DNA of 64,000 nucleotides from Allobosea sp. 47.2.35 (GTDB lineage Bacteria > Pseudomonadota > Alphaproteobacteria > Rhizobiales > Beijerinckiaceae): NCBI RefSeq assembly GCF_024655635.1, contig NZ_JANLGI010000002.1:242730-306729 (forward strand). The letters are read 5' to 3'. A model generated the notes under the pieces. The model ran no database searches. It saw only the letters and a list, made by a program, of their open reading frames with translations, and was not told the DNA's origin. Positions 1-7,989 of this stretch are shown here, piece after piece. The number at the start of each line of letters is the position of its first letter. The stretch's first letter is position 1. The position numbers were made by a program, and so were the translations under genes.

Positions 1-585
1 AAGGGCGACCAGTTCAAGCCGGACTTCCTGGCGATCTCCCCGAACAATCGCATGCCGGCCATCGTCGATCCCGACGGACCGGACGGCAAACCGATCTCGG
101 TCTTCGAGTCAGGCGCGATCCTGCAATATCTCGGCCGCAAGACCGGCCAGTTCTACCCGAAGGACGAGCGCGGCCGTGTCGAGGTCGACGAATGGCTGTT
201 CTGGCAGATGGGCGGCTTCGGGCCGATGCTTGGCCAGACCCATCATTTCCGCCTCTATGCGCCCGAGCCCGTGCCCTACGCGATCGACCGCTACACCAAC
301 GAGGCCAATCGCCTCTATGGCGTGCTGAACAAGCGTCTCGAAGGCCGCGACTATATCTGCGGTGAGTACTCGATCGCCGACATGGCCTGCATCGGCTGGG
401 CCCGCGGCTGGGAAAAGCAAGGCCAGGATATCAGGCAGTTTCCGAACGTCGCGCGCTGGCTGGAGACGATGCTGGCGCGGCCCGCCGTGCAGCGCGGCAT
501 CAAGGTCGGCGAGGAGCTGCGCAACCCGGCCGGCATCAGCACGCCCGAGGAAAAGGCGATTCTCTTCGGCCAGAAGGCGCGCTGA
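1..585 (+). CDS. Glutathione S-transferase family protein (5' end outside window)
   Basis: The reading frame is open from base 1, so the N-terminal beta strand and start lie upstream. The visible part begins in the thioredoxin fold at the stretch FLAISPNNRMPAIVD, with the cis-proline of the glutathione site, followed by the FESGAILQYL motif that contacts the gamma-glutamyl group of glutathione. The remainder is the all-helical C-terminal domain, including the conserved SIADMACIGW N-capping segment. The order resembles the YghU/YfcG (Nu-class) GSTs, which act as glutathione-dependent disulfide reductases or peroxidases in the cytosol. The substrate cannot be told from sequence. It ends just before a dispersed palindrome. 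Confidence 0.9.
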   Translation, partial: KGDQFKPDFLAISPNNRMPAIVDPDGPDGKPISVFESGAILQYLGRKTGQFYPKDERGRVEVDEWLFWQMGGFGPMLGQTHHFRLYAPEPVPYAIDRYTNEANRLYGVLNKRLEGRDYICGEYSIADMACIGWARGWEKQGQDIRQFPNVARWLETMLARPAVQRGIKVGEELRNPAGISTPEEKAILFGQKAR

Positions 586-594
586 GCGCGGGCC

Positions 595-667
595 GTCATG
601 CCCGGGCTTGACCCGGGCATCTCTGGGCGAGAGATCCTCGGTTCTGCGCTTCGCTTCGCCCGAGGAT
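595..667. repeat. Rhizobial-type extragenic palindromic element
   Basis: Two hairpins stand side by side. The first has arms ATGCCCGGG (598-606) and CCCGGGCAT (612-620) with loop CTTGA. The second has arms ATCCTCGG (634-641) and CCGAGGAT (660-667). The unit sits between the GST stop and the convergent DUF2147 gene. I recognise the form as a dispersed intergenic palindrome common in Bradyrhizobium, Bosea and relatives. I saw only one copy in this window. It may also serve as a shared terminator. Confidence 0.7.
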
Positions 668-696
668 GACGTTTCCCCGCCTATGGCGTGAAAACG

Positions 697-1083
697 TCAG
701 TTCGACCGGTTCCACTTCACTGAGCGGCAGATCAACCCGCCCATCACGCAGCCGGCCGTGGTCAGCGTGCTGCCCGAGAGCGTCATCGTTCCCGAATAGG
801 TCTTGCCGTCCTCCGGGTTGAAGGCGCTGCCGCTCCACTTGTTCGCGCCGTTCGGCTTCATGTCGTAGAAGATGCGCTGGCCGACCTTGGCCGGCCCCTG
901 CTCGTCCTTGAGCCAGGAGAGCGAACCGCAGAGCGCGTCGCCGCATTTGGTGAAGCGCACGCGCGAGGCGCCGGTGTCGCGCTCCCAGGTGCCGACGACT
1001 TCCTGCGCCGCAGCAGTCGAGACGCTCGCCAGCAGGCCAAGCGCAGCGAAGGCCGCGAGCTTCGATCCCGTTCCGTGATGCAT
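697..1083 (-). CDS. DUF2147 domain exported protein
   Basis: A 128-residue protein. Residues 1-26 form a signal peptide with hydrophobic core AAFALGLLASVS-like residues ending in an AxA-type site (STAAAQ), so it should be periplasmic. The mature part shows the DUF2147 pattern: VGTWERDTGASRVRF near the start, a cysteine pair in TKCGDALCGSL, and the YSGTMTL and CRSVKWNR strands. The family is a small beta-barrel-like domain of unknown function. The gene is monocistronic and converges on the GST gene. An 8-bp inverted repeat lies 34 bases before the start. Confidence 0.85.
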   Translation of the reverse strand: MHHGTGSKLAAFAALGLLASVSTAAAQEVVGTWERDTGASRVRFTKCGDALCGSLSWLKDEQGPAKVGQRIFYDMKPNGANKWSGSAFNPEDGKTYSGTMTLSGSTLTTAGCVMGGLICRSVKWNRSN

Positions 1084-1436
1084 TCGATCCTCCCCGTGTT
1101 CGACCAGCTATCCTGCATGGTTCAGATATGAACCATATCGCGGATTTTGCTGACCTCCAAGCTGCCGTAGCGGAAGAGGTTTCCGCTGCTTCCGCTGCGC
1201 AAGGTGAATCCATTCTCAATGTGCACAGACATGACGTTAGATCAGGGTATTGAAACAACGCGTCTTTTCGAGATTCCGAGATGAATCCTTCGTTGATTTA
1301 ACCGGCTGATTACGTCTCGTTGAGACTCGATTCATCGCGAAATTTAGGACGCATTTTATGGGTCCGGCCCACTCTCGCACTCATCAGCCGGGGCCTTTGG
1401 ACGGGTGGCCGGCACAACGACAAGAGGGTGGTTGTC
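1084..1436. other. Intergenic region with a perfect inverted repeat
   Basis: No coding sequence is convincing here. It should hold the divergent promoters of the DUF2147 gene and the small SEL1-like gene. The clearest structure is ATGGTTCA (1117-1124), GATA, TGAACCAT (1129-1136), a perfect 8-bp palindrome that could be an operator for the DUF2147 gene. A second imperfect repeat, AGCGGAA...TTCCGCT, lies around 1173-1200. Base composition is less GC-rich than the flanking genes, as expected for a promoter region. Confidence 0.5.
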
Positions 1437-1706
1437 ATGGCACGCATGGAGATGAGCGCTGTTCCCGCTTCGCTGGTGATCCCGGCGGAGGTGTCGGCGG
1501 AAGCCTATTACGAGCTGGGCCTGATGCATGCTTCCGGGCGCGCCGGGGCCGTCGATCTGGTCAAGGCGCAGATGTGGTTCAACGTCGCCTTCGCCCGTGG
1601 CTGTGCCCGTGCCGCGGCGCATCGCCAGGAGCTGGCGCTCGAAATGGATCGCGACCAGATCGCTTCGGCGCTGCGTGAGGCCCGCGCCTTCCTGACGCGG
1701 CACTGA
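1437..1706 (+). CDS. Small SEL1-repeat-like protein
   Basis: An 89-residue protein. Residues 25-60 match one SEL1-type tetratricopeptide-like unit: AYYELGLMHASGR, then DLVKAQMWFNVAFARG. Such repeats form helical hairpins that bind other proteins. A single unit is not enough to say which partner. The ATG at 1437 was chosen because it follows GAGGGTGG at a usable distance and begins the conserved part; the frame is also open upstream to 1320. No signal peptide or membrane segment is seen. Function is unknown. Confidence 0.7.
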   Translation: MARMEMSAVPASLVIPAEVSAEAYYELGLMHASGRAGAVDLVKAQMWFNVAFARGCARAAAHRQELALEMDRDQIASALREARAFLTRH

Positions 1707-1750
1707 GCCACGTTGAGCAACCCAGGAATGGCGCGCAGCCGTCGCGCCGT

Positions 1751-1885
1751 TCAGAACGCCGCGATGCCACCTGAGGGCGGGGGTTGGTTGCCCCTGCGAT
1801 CCCCAGTGATGGAATCCGGCGTCACGGACAGGATTTGACAAAGCAGCGCCAGGCAACTGGCGAAGGCGAGACCAATGAGCAGCAT
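1751..1885 (-). CDS. Possible 44-residue membrane peptide
   Basis: A short open frame with ATG at 1885 preceded by GAGGAG at a good distance. Residues 1-20 (MLLIGLAFASCLALLCQILS) form one hydrophobic stretch, either a membrane anchor or a signal peptide without a clear cleavage site. The tail is polar and proline-rich (NQPPPSGG). It lies between a SEL1-like gene and ndk, on the opposite strand to both. I recognise no family. The support is the strong ribosome binding site plus the hydrophobic start; the coding call is tentative. Confidence 0.4.
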   Translation of the reverse strand: MLLIGLAFASCLALLCQILSVTPDSITGDRRGNQPPPSGGIAAF

Positions 1886-2048
1886 AGGCAGGCTCCTCGT
1901 CGTCAACGCCTCAATCTAGCATCGAATTGATCCGCCGGCTCATCGATTCCGGGCATGACAGCCCTGCGCACGAGCCTTGTGGGGTGCGAAGGCGGCAGCT
2001 ATAAGCGCGCCGCATTTCCTTTTCCGTACCCGTTCCAAGGATCGATCG

Positions 2049-2471
2049 ATGGCTGTCCAGCGTACCTTCTCCATTCTCAAGCCCGACGCGACGAAGCGCA
2101 ATCTCACCGGCGCGGTCAACGCGGTCATCGAGAAGGCTGGCCTGCGCATCGTCGCGCAGAAGCGCATCCAGATGACCAAGGCCCAGGCCGAGACTTTCTA
2201 TGCCGTGCACTCGGCCCGTCCGTTCTTCGGCGAGCTCGTCGAGTTCATGACCTCCGGCCCGGTCGTCGTGCAGGTTCTGGAGGGCGAGGACGCCATCGCC
2301 AAGTACCGCGAAGTGATGGGCGCCACCAACCCGGCCAACGCCGCCGAGGGCACTGTCCGCAAGCTCTTCGCCCTCTCGGTCGGCGAGAACACCGTGCACG
2401 GCTCGGACGCGCCTGAGACCGCCGCGATCGAGATCGCGCAGTTCTTCTCGGGCAACGAGATCGTCGGCTGA
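2049..2471 (+). CDS. ndk: Nucleoside diphosphate kinase
   Basis: Transfers the gamma-phosphate of ATP to other nucleoside and deoxynucleoside diphosphates, balancing NTP and dNTP pools in the cytosol. The 140-residue length is exactly that of the family. It begins with the conserved [10 protein letters not shown], and the phosphate-carrying His117 sits in NTVHGSDA. The ATG at 2049 was chosen over an in-frame upstream codon because AAGGA precedes it and the protein then starts as the family does. It has its own strong terminator, so it is probably a single-gene transcript. Confidence 0.98.
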   Translation: MAVQRTFSILKPDATKRNLTGAVNAVIEKAGLRIVAQKRIQMTKAQAETFYAVHSARPFFGELVEFMTSGPVVVQVLEGEDAIAKYREVMGATNPANAAEGTVRKLFALSVGENTVHGSDAPETAAIEIAQFFSGNEIVG

Positions 2472-2496
2472 TTTCAGCCACCTGCTGAAAAGCAAG

Positions 2497-2530
2497 AAGG
2501 CGGGCCGGAAACCGGCCCGCCTTTTCTTTT
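2497..2530 (+). terminator. Rho-independent terminator of ndk
   Basis: A perfect 12-bp stem, AAGGCGGGCCGG (2497-2508) and CCGGCCCGCCTT (2512-2523), has a three-base AAA loop and is followed by TTTTCTTTT. It lies 25 bases after the ndk stop. Confidence 0.93.
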
Positions 2531-2581
2531 GCGTATCGCGCACCGTGGCGGGGCGTGGCCCCGCTCCGGCGTTGCGGCTTC

Positions 2582-3424
2582 TCAGAGCCCGAAGGAGTAG
2601 TTCATCCCGGTGTCGAACGAATAGCTCGCCGACAGGCCGAAGGTGAACGAATCGCGTGAGCCGAACGGCCTGACGATCGGGGAGCGCGTGGCATCGCCGA
2701 CGAGGCGCTTGTACTCGACATAGGCCGTGGTCTTGAGCTGCTCCGACCAGTGATAGGTGACCTGTGCCAGCGCGCCATAGGTATGGATGCCGGTATTGAA
2801 GCGCTGCAGCAGGCCGCCCGTGCCCGGCATGGCGCCGTTCGTGCCGAAATAGGTGCGGACATAGTCGGCGGAGGTGATCCGCATGCGCGGGCCGACGCCG
2901 AGCGTCCACTGGCCGATCGTCGAGAAGGCATCGAGCTTGAAGTCGGCGACGACGCCGTCATGCGCGGCGATGCCGCGGCGCAGGTCGACGCGGCCGCGCA
3001 GCCAGGATGTCGGGTAGAACTCGGCGAAGCCGCCGAGCTCGGCGCCGAACTTGGTGGCCGGCACTGCGACGAGGGCCGGATTGACCTTGGCCGAGCGCTT
3101 CCAGAGCAGGTCGCCCGAGAAGCCGATGCGCCAGCCCTGGCCGGAGAAGACGCCGATGCTGAGCATCGCGTCGTCCTCGGCGCTCCACCAGGTGCTCTTC
3201 AGGCCGCGGCCGAGCGAGATGATCGGGCGTGCCCGGAAGACGTAGTCGTCCGAGCCGGTATAGTCGGGCTGATAGCGTACGCCGGCACCCAGCGTGATGT
3301 ACCAGTTCTGCGCCGACTGGGGCGAGGTCAGGGTCGAGTAGTCCCGCGACTGTGCCTGGGCATGGCCAGGCAGCGACAGGGCAAGGCAGGTCGAAAGACC
3401 GGCCAGATACGCAACGCAACGCAT
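2582..3424 (-). CDS. MipA/OmpV family outer-membrane protein
   Basis: A 280-residue predicted beta-barrel. Residues 1-25 are a signal peptide ending at an AQA-type site. The mature protein has alternating hydrophobic and polar strands and the family's YITLGAGVRYQPDYTGSDDY opening, then ends in aromatic-rich strands with NYSFGL at the C terminus, suited to recognition by the BAM complex. MipA in E. coli scaffolds murein enzymes, while OmpV relatives vary, so the exact role is open. The ATG at 3424 gives the signal peptide; an in-frame upstream start at 3472 would spoil it. A GC-rich hairpin near 2551-2567 may end transcription. Confidence 0.88.
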   Translation of the reverse strand: MRCVAYLAGLSTCLALSLPGHAQAQSRDYSTLTSPQSAQNWYITLGAGVRYQPDYTGSDDYVFRARPIISLGRGLKSTWWSAEDDAMLSIGVFSGQGWRIGFSGDLLWKRSAKVNPALVAVPATKFGAELGGFAEFYPTSWLRGRVDLRRGIAAHDGVVADFKLDAFSTIGQWTLGVGPRMRITSADYVRTYFGTNGAMPGTGGLLQRFNTGIHTYGALAQVTYHWSEQLKTTAYVEYKRLVGDATRSPIVRPFGSRDSFTFGLSASYSFDTGMNYSFGL

Positions 3425-3579
3425 AATCCAGAACTCCGACGCTATGGCGTCTCCGATAGGCGATGCCTGCAATCTGGCGAACGAGATTTAATGCGCGGTT
3501 AAGGTTCCCATTTCGTTATTTTAAGGGATCTTGCGCATCTCGGCGGCCTCTAGTCGACGCCCAGGATCGACCAGGCCGC

Positions 3580-3717
3580 TCAACCCAGGAAAACGATCCA
3601 GGCCGCCATCGTCACGGTGATGCCGCCCATCAGCAGCAGGCCGAGAGCCTTGTCGCCGCCTTTCTCCTTGGCGCTCAGTGGTTCGGAAACTGGTGGCTGC
3701 CGTTCGAGATCGTCCAT
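3580..3717 (-). CDS. Small single-pass membrane protein
   Basis: A 45-residue protein: a charged N-terminal half (MDDLERQPPVSEPLSAKEKG) followed by one transmembrane segment from about residue 24 to 44 (ALGLLLMGGITVTMAAWIVF) that ends almost at the stop codon. This tail-anchored layout is typical of real small membrane proteins. The frame continues open upstream for more than 500 bases, but that part is arginine-rich and looks non-coding. The ribosome binding site is weak (GAAG). I recognise no named family. Confidence 0.6.
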   Translation of the reverse strand: MDDLERQPPVSEPLSAKEKGGDKALGLLLMGGITVTMAAWIVFLG

Positions 3718-4089
3718 AACTTCGTACCATGACCGTCTGGCAGCCGGAGCGATGCTGGACGCTGCGGCGGATCGTCGGAGTGAGCCGGGTTCGGCGCGGC
3801 CGCGCCGCCCGCGCTTCTGGCTTCCAGCATTGACGGGTGCGCCTGCCGGTGCGGCAACCCCCAAATGGGTGCTGCTGTGCGACTTGTGCGGGAGAGGAGC
3901 GCATCTGCGTGGCCGCTGGCGTCTGGCGGCTTGTCCGGTTAGCGTGCTTCCGCGGAAGCAGTGCCCATGAAATCGGCTGGCTGGACGTTGCCGGCCTCTT
4001 GACCTGCAGCCCGCTCTATGGCCATGCCGAAGCACGGGCTCGGCATCGTGGTCTTCGCTGCGCTCCGTTCTCGAAGGGCAGGCGGAATC
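3718..4089. other. Intergenic region, no gene seen
   Basis: Between the small membrane protein and the exported Cys-containing protein. Frames are open on both strands only because of high GC; their translations are rich in Arg, Ala and Pro and carry no recognisable domain. An imperfect repeat, AGCCCG...CGGGCT, occurs near 4009-4042 just before the next gene. It probably holds the divergent promoters. Confidence 0.4.
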
Positions 4090-4452
4090 ATGAAGATGCG
4101 GCGGATGGGTGCGGTCGTTCTGGCCGGTGGATTGTCGCTTCTGGCGAGTGTTTCGGCCTATGCCGCAAGCAGCTCGACGACGCTGCCGCCGCCGGACCCG
4201 ACAGCGAAGAACCTCACTCCCTACATGATCCAGCTGCGCGCCTTCGACGCCTGCCTGGTCACGCAGTCGCAGCTCATGGGCACGACGCGTGAGGCTGTCC
4301 ACAGCCCTTGCAGCTGCTATGCCAAGGGCACGGTCGCCGCGATGACCAAGGACGAGATCCAGGCCTTCCGCGACACCGGCTATTTCAATGACACGGCCCG
4401 CCAGAAGGGCCTGCAGTTCATCGACCAGTGCAAGCTGAAGCGCCCGTTCTGA
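4090..4452 (+). CDS. Exported small protein with conserved-looking cysteines
   Basis: A 120-residue protein of unknown function. Residues 1-25 form a signal peptide (MKMRRMGAVVLAGGLSLLAS then AYAA), so it is probably periplasmic. The mature part has four cysteines, in DACLVTQ, SPCSCYAKG and IDQCKLK, which could form two disulfides. The region AAMTKDEIQAFRDTGYFNDTARQKGL looks like two amphipathic helices. The ATG at 4090 was chosen because it begins the signal peptide and follows a purine-rich stretch. No neighbour suggests a role. Confidence 0.7.
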   Translation: MKMRRMGAVVLAGGLSLLASVSAYAASSSTTLPPPDPTAKNLTPYMIQLRAFDACLVTQSQLMGTTREAVHSPCSCYAKGTVAAMTKDEIQAFRDTGYFNDTARQKGLQFIDQCKLKRPF

Positions 4453-4506
4453 GCTGACAGGCGAGTCGAGGGGCGGCGGCGCGCGCCACTCGACAGGGAA
4501 GTCTTG

Positions 4507-4538
4507 CTGCTGACAGACTGCTGACAGAAACTGTCAGC
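4507..4538. promoter_or_regulatory. Candidate operator: tandem CTGCTGACAGA plus inverted half-site
   Basis: The 11-mer CTGCTGACAGA occurs twice without a gap (4507-4517 and 4518-4528). The second copy also pairs with CTGTCAGC (4531-4538) to make the palindrome GCTGACAG-AAA-CTGTCAGC. The TGACAG cores are 11 bases apart, one helical turn, so a protein would meet both on the same face. The site lies about 100 bases before the WYL regulator and could be its own binding site. Confidence 0.5.
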
Positions 4539-4575
4539 GCGGCTGAGCCATTCTGCCGCAGGTCCACATCGTGAT

Positions 4576-4600
4576 CCGCTCGATCCCAACGATCGAGCGG
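4576..4600. promoter_or_regulatory. Perfect 10-bp inverted repeat upstream of the WYL regulator
   Basis: CCGCTCGATC (4576-4585) and GATCGAGCGG (4591-4600) are separated by CCAAC. It ends 40 bases before the chosen GTG start. It could be a second operator or, in RNA, a hairpin in the 5' leader. No T-run follows, so it is not a simple terminator. Confidence 0.45.
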
Positions 4601-4640
4601 CGTGGCTGTTGGACCGGGAGACGAGTGGGGAGACGCCGCC

Positions 4641-5399
4641 GTGCAGCGCGCTGAACGATTGCTCGACATGATTCAGAGCCTGCGTCGCCGCAGGCGCCCC
4701 GTGACCGCCGAGACGCTGGCCTCGGAGCTCGATGTCTCCGTGCGTACGGTCTATCGCGATATCGGTGCGCTGGTCCGCCAGGGCGTGCCGGTGCGCGGCG
4801 AGGCCGGCATCGGCTACGTCCTCGATGCCGGTTTCGACCTGCCGCCGCTGATGCTCTCGCCCGACGAGATCGAGGCTGTTCTGGTCGGCATGCGCTGGCT
4901 GAGCGAGCGGGCTGACCCGGTGCTGGCGCGCGCCGCCGAGGATGTCGTCAGCAAGGTCGCAGCAGTGCTGCCGCCGCATCTGCGGCCGATCCTGCTCGAC
5001 GGTGCGCTGTTCGCGGCCTCCCATCCCGGCGACGTTCCGGCCGATCAGGTCGATGTCGCGGCGGTGCGTGCGGCCATCCGTAACGGCCGCAAGCTCTCGA
5101 TCCAGTACAGCGACGAGAGCGGTCATGCGACGCAGCGCATGATCTGGCCGATCGGCATGACCTTCTACGAGCGCGTCCGCATCGTCATCGCCTGGTGCGA
5201 GCTGCGGCAGGCCTTCCGCCATTTCCGCACCGACCGCCTGACCGGCCTCGTTGCGCTGGAGGAGCGCTATCCCGCTCGCCGCGCTGATCTCTTCCGCCGC
5301 TGGCAGAAGGAAGAGGAGAAGGCGAAGGAGGAATGGGAACGCTGCAAGCGCGAGGGCGGCGGCATGCCGGCGAGCGCCGAGGGCAGCGTCGCGGCCTAG
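4641..5399 (+). CDS. YafY-like transcriptional regulator (HTH_11 plus WYL domain)
   Basis: A 252-residue DNA-binding protein. Residues 1-60 hold a winged helix-turn-helix (LASELDVSVRTVYRDIGALV) with the wing at VPVRGEAGIGYVL. The middle and C-terminal parts form a WYL-type ligand-sensing domain (KLSIQYSDESGHATQRMIWPIG, then RIVIAWCELRQAFRHFRTDRL). WYL proteins sense small molecules or nucleic acids, and many control their own promoter. The GTG at 4641 was preferred to the GTG at 4602 because GGGGAGA lies seven bases ahead of it. The last 30 residues are charged and probably disordered. The target is unknown; the repeats upstream point to autoregulation. Confidence 0.85.
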   Translation: MQRAERLLDMIQSLRRRRRPVTAETLASELDVSVRTVYRDIGALVRQGVPVRGEAGIGYVLDAGFDLPPLMLSPDEIEAVLVGMRWLSERADPVLARAAEDVVSKVAAVLPPHLRPILLDGALFAASHPGDVPADQVDVAAVRAAIRNGRKLSIQYSDESGHATQRMIWPIGMTFYERVRIVIAWCELRQAFRHFRTDRLTGLVALEERYPARRADLFRRWQKEEEKAKEEWERCKREGGGMPASAEGSVAA

Positions 5400-5487
5400 A
5401 GCACCGGCCCGAAAAGTGGCACGCGGTTTTCGGGCAAAGCCGATGCAAGATCAAAGAGTTGGAGGATCGGGTTGAATCCGATCCTCC
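5397..5487. repeat. Extragenic palindromic element and hairpin between convergent genes
   Basis: The sequence right after the regulator stop, with CCCGAAAAGTGG followed by CGCGGTTTTCGGGC, resembles the dispersed intergenic repeat common in rhizobia and methylobacteria. It runs into a strong hairpin, GGAGGATCGG (5461-5470) pairing with CCGATCCTCC (5478-5487), which can end transcription from both the regulator gene and purN. Confidence 0.6.
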
Positions 5488-5497
5488 GTTCGATCCT

Positions 5498-6121
5498 CTA
5501 GGCGCGGATAACCGTGCCGCCTTCGAGCCTCGCGCGGCCGGAAGCGACCTCCGCCAGTGCCGCCGGATAGAGCTTGTGTTCCTCGACGAGGACGCGCTTC
5601 GCCAGCGTCTCCTCGTCGTCGCCGGGCAGGACCGGTACCTTCGCCTGCAGGATCACCGGCCCGGCATCGAGCTCCGGCACGACGAAATGCGCCGAGCAGC
5701 CATGCTCGGTAACACCCGCTTCCAGCGCCTGTCGGTGCGTATGCGTGCCCTTGAACAAGGGCAGCAGCGACGGGTGGATGTTGATCATCCGCCCTTCCCA
5801 GCGCGCCACGAACCAGGGCGTCAGGATGCGCATGAAGCCGGCGAGCACGATGAGCTCGATCTGGTTGACCCGCAGGACCTCGTCCATCGCCCGCTCGAAA
5901 GCCTCGCGATCCTTGTTGAACGTGCGGTGATCGACAGTCGCCGTGGCGATGCCGAAATCGCGTGCCCGGTCTAGCCCGGCGACATCGGGAATGTTGGAGA
6001 TGACCAGCGCGATTTCGGCCGGGTAGCCCGGCGCTTGCGCGGCTTCCGCCAGCGAGACCATGTTGGAGCCGCGCCCGGAGATCAGCACCCCGACGCGCTT
6101 GCGGGGACGGGAAGCGCTCAC
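5498..6121 (-). CDS. purN: Phosphoribosylglycinamide formyltransferase (GAR transformylase)
   Basis: Catalyses the third step of purine synthesis: transfer of formyl from 10-formyltetrahydrofolate to GAR in the cytosol. The 207-residue protein opens with [12 protein letters not shown], the phosphoribosyl-binding turn. The catalytic triad is visible: Asn114 and His116 in INIHPSLLP, and Asp152 in PELDAGPV. Its ATG overlaps the purM stop as ATGA, so the two are translationally coupled and made in similar amounts. Confidence 0.98.
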   Translation of the reverse strand: MSASRPRKRVGVLISGRGSNMVSLAEAAQAPGYPAEIALVISNIPDVAGLDRARDFGIATATVDHRTFNKDREAFERAMDEVLRVNQIELIVLAGFMRILTPWFVARWEGRMINIHPSLLPLFKGTHTHRQALEAGVTEHGCSAHFVVPELDAGPVILQAKVPVLPGDDEETLAKRVLVEEHKLYPAALAEVASGRARLEGGTVIRA

Positions 6122-7191
6122 AGCGAGAGCTTGCCGCGATAGCTGACCTGCTCCTCGCCGGCCGCGACCGGCACGATCTCGCCGAGCTTCACCGGCGCCT
6201 CGCCGGCCGCCTTCAGGGCAGCGAGAACCTCATCCGCCTTGCTGGCCTCAGCCGCGACGATCATGCCGATGCCGCAGTTGAAAGTACGCAGCATCTCGCG
6301 CTCGGCGACGCCGCCGACCTTGGCGAGCCAGCCGAACACGGCTGGAACCGGGATCGCGGGCAGGTCGAGCGCGACGCCGAGCCCGTCGGGCAGCACGCGC
6401 GGGATATTGTCGGGGAAGCCACCGCCGGTGATATGCGCCAGCGCCTTGATGCCGTCGGTCGCCTTCAATGCCTGCAGGAGCGGCTTCACATAGATGCGGG
6501 TCGGCTCCAGCAGTGCTGCGGCGAGGCTCTTGCTCGGTGCGAAGGGAGCGGGCGCTTCCCAGCCGAGGCCGCTGACCTCGACGATGCGACGCACCAGCGA
6601 ATAGCCGTTGGAATGCACGCCGGAGGAGGGCAGGCCGAACACGACGTCACCGGGCTTCAGGTCCTCGCGCGGCAGCAGCGTGCCGCGCTCGGCGGCGCCG
6701 ACGGCGAAGCCGGCGAGGTCGTAGTCCTTCTCGGCATACATGCCGGGCATCTCGGCCGTCTCGCCGCCGATCAGGGCGCAGCCGGACTGGCGGCATCCAT
6801 CGGCGATGCCGCGCACGATCTCGACGCCGACCTTCGGGTCGAGCTTGCCGGTGGCGTAATAGTCGAGGAAGAGCAGGGGCTCGGCGCCTTGCACGATCAG
6901 GTCGTTGACGCACATCGCGACGAGATCGATGCCGATCGTCGAATGCAGCCCGCTCTCGATTGCGATCTTCACCTTGGTGCCGACGCCGTCATTGGCCGCG
7001 ACCAGGATCGGGTCGTTGAACCCGGCGGCCTTAAGGTCGAACAATCCGCCGAACCCGCCGATCTCGGCGTCCGCGCCCGGCCGGCGCGTTGCGCGCACCA
7101 ATGGCTTGATCTCATCGACCATGGCATTGCCGGCGTCGATATCGACGCCTGCCTGCGCATAGGTCAGTCCGTTTGCGCCGGGCTTGCTCAT
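6118..7191 (-). CDS. purM: Phosphoribosylformylglycinamidine cyclo-ligase (AIR synthetase)
   Basis: Closes the imidazole ring of FGAM using ATP, the fifth step of purine synthesis. The 357-residue protein has the PurM fold: [13 protein letters not shown] at the N terminus, the substrate loop ANDGVGTK, the [20 protein letters not shown] helix, the [12 protein letters not shown]-site motif and the C-terminal [12 protein letters not shown]. The ATG at 7191 matches the family start; the frame runs further upstream but without sense. First gene of the purM-purN pair and divergent from a phosphatidyltransferase gene 175 bases away. Confidence 0.98.
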   Translation of the reverse strand: MSKPGANGLTYAQAGVDIDAGNAMVDEIKPLVRATRRPGADAEIGGFGGLFDLKAAGFNDPILVAANDGVGTKVKIAIESGLHSTIGIDLVAMCVNDLIVQGAEPLLFLDYYATGKLDPKVGVEIVRGIADGCRQSGCALIGGETAEMPGMYAEKDYDLAGFAVGAAERGTLLPREDLKPGDVVFGLPSSGVHSNGYSLVRRIVEVSGLGWEAPAPFAPSKSLAAALLEPTRIYVKPLLQALKATDGIKALAHITGGGFPDNIPRVLPDGLGVALDLPAIPVPAVFGWLAKVGGVAEREMLRTFNCGIGMIVAAEASKADEVLAALKAAGEAPVKLGEIVPVAAGEEQVSYRGKLSL

Positions 7192-7366
7192 CGCGTTTCG
7201 CCTTCCTTCTGCTCGCGCGAGCGATAGGCAAGCACGCCCGCCGTGGCAAGGCATTCGCGCCGGCTTTGTCGATTTCTCACAGGCGAGAAGGCGCCATTCC
7301 GGCCGGACGCAGGCTCTCTGACGAGAGGGCATTGGTCTTTCTCGCCGTTCGCGCGACACTGCCGCC

Positions 7367-7897
7367 ATGACGATCCCCAACCTGATCACCATCGGCCGCC
7401 TGTTCCTGGTGCCGCTGGTTATCGTCATGATCATCGGCGCGAACTGGGATGCGGCCTTCATCCTCTTCGTCGTCGCCGGTATCTCGGACGCGGTCGATGG
7501 GTTTCTCGCCAAGCGCTGCGGCATGGCGAGCGAGCTGGGAGCATGGCTCGATCCCGTCGCCGACAAGGCGCTGATCGTCTCGATCTACATCACGCTCGCC
7601 GTCGTCGGCGCGATCCCGGTCTGGCTCGTCGTGCTCGTGGTCGCGCGCGACCTGATGATCGTGGCGGCGGTGATCCTGTCCTGGCTGCTCGAAAAGCCGC
7701 TGACGATCGCGCCCATCGTCGTCAGCAAGCTCAATACGGCGGCGCAAATTGGCTTCGCGGCGCTGGCACTGGGCTCACGCGCCTTCGGCATCGAGCTCGG
7801 CGCATTCGCGCTGGCCTGTGAACTCCTCGTCGCTCTGTTGACGGTCGCCTCGATGGCGGCCTATCTCGCCTTCTGGCTGCGCCACATGGCAGGTTGA
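7367..7897 (+). CDS. CDP-alcohol phosphatidyltransferase family membrane protein
   Basis: An integral membrane enzyme of 176 residues that joins a CDP-activated lipid and an alcohol. The signature DxxDGxxAx...GxxxDxxxD is complete at residues 41-66 ([11 protein letters not shown], then [11 protein letters not shown]), supplying the aspartates that hold two metal ions. About six transmembrane helices follow the usual plan. The family includes phosphatidylglycerophosphate synthase and the single-domain cardiolipin synthase; which alcohol it uses cannot be settled here. The start ATG has a weak ribosome binding site. It is followed 92 bases on by the AI-2E-family permease, and both probably belong to one operon leading to hdaA. 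Confidence 0.88.
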   Translation: MTIPNLITIGRLFLVPLVIVMIIGANWDAAFILFVVAGISDAVDGFLAKRCGMASELGAWLDPVADKALIVSIYITLAVVGAIPVWLVVLVVARDLMIVAAVILSWLLEKPLTIAPIVVSKLNTAAQIGFAALALGSRAFGIELGAFALACELLVALLTVASMAAYLAFWLRHMAG

Positions 7898-7989
7898 CGG
7901 GCCTTGTCCGCTGTAGCGGCTTGGAACGGCAGGTCCCGATGCACATCTGACAGGTCCTGCCGGCCGCAAGACGCAAGAGAGGCTGATCG

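Noticed and set aside
595..667. Palindromes here taken as a possible CRISPR repeat or insertion-sequence end
   Set aside because: Only one unit is present, with no spacers and no transposase or target duplication; it is a dispersed extragenic palindrome.
3580..4302. A 240-codon minus-strand frame
   Set aside because: Only the last 45 codons look like a protein (one membrane helix). The rest is Arg/Ala/Pro-rich and overlaps the exported Cys protein on the other strand.
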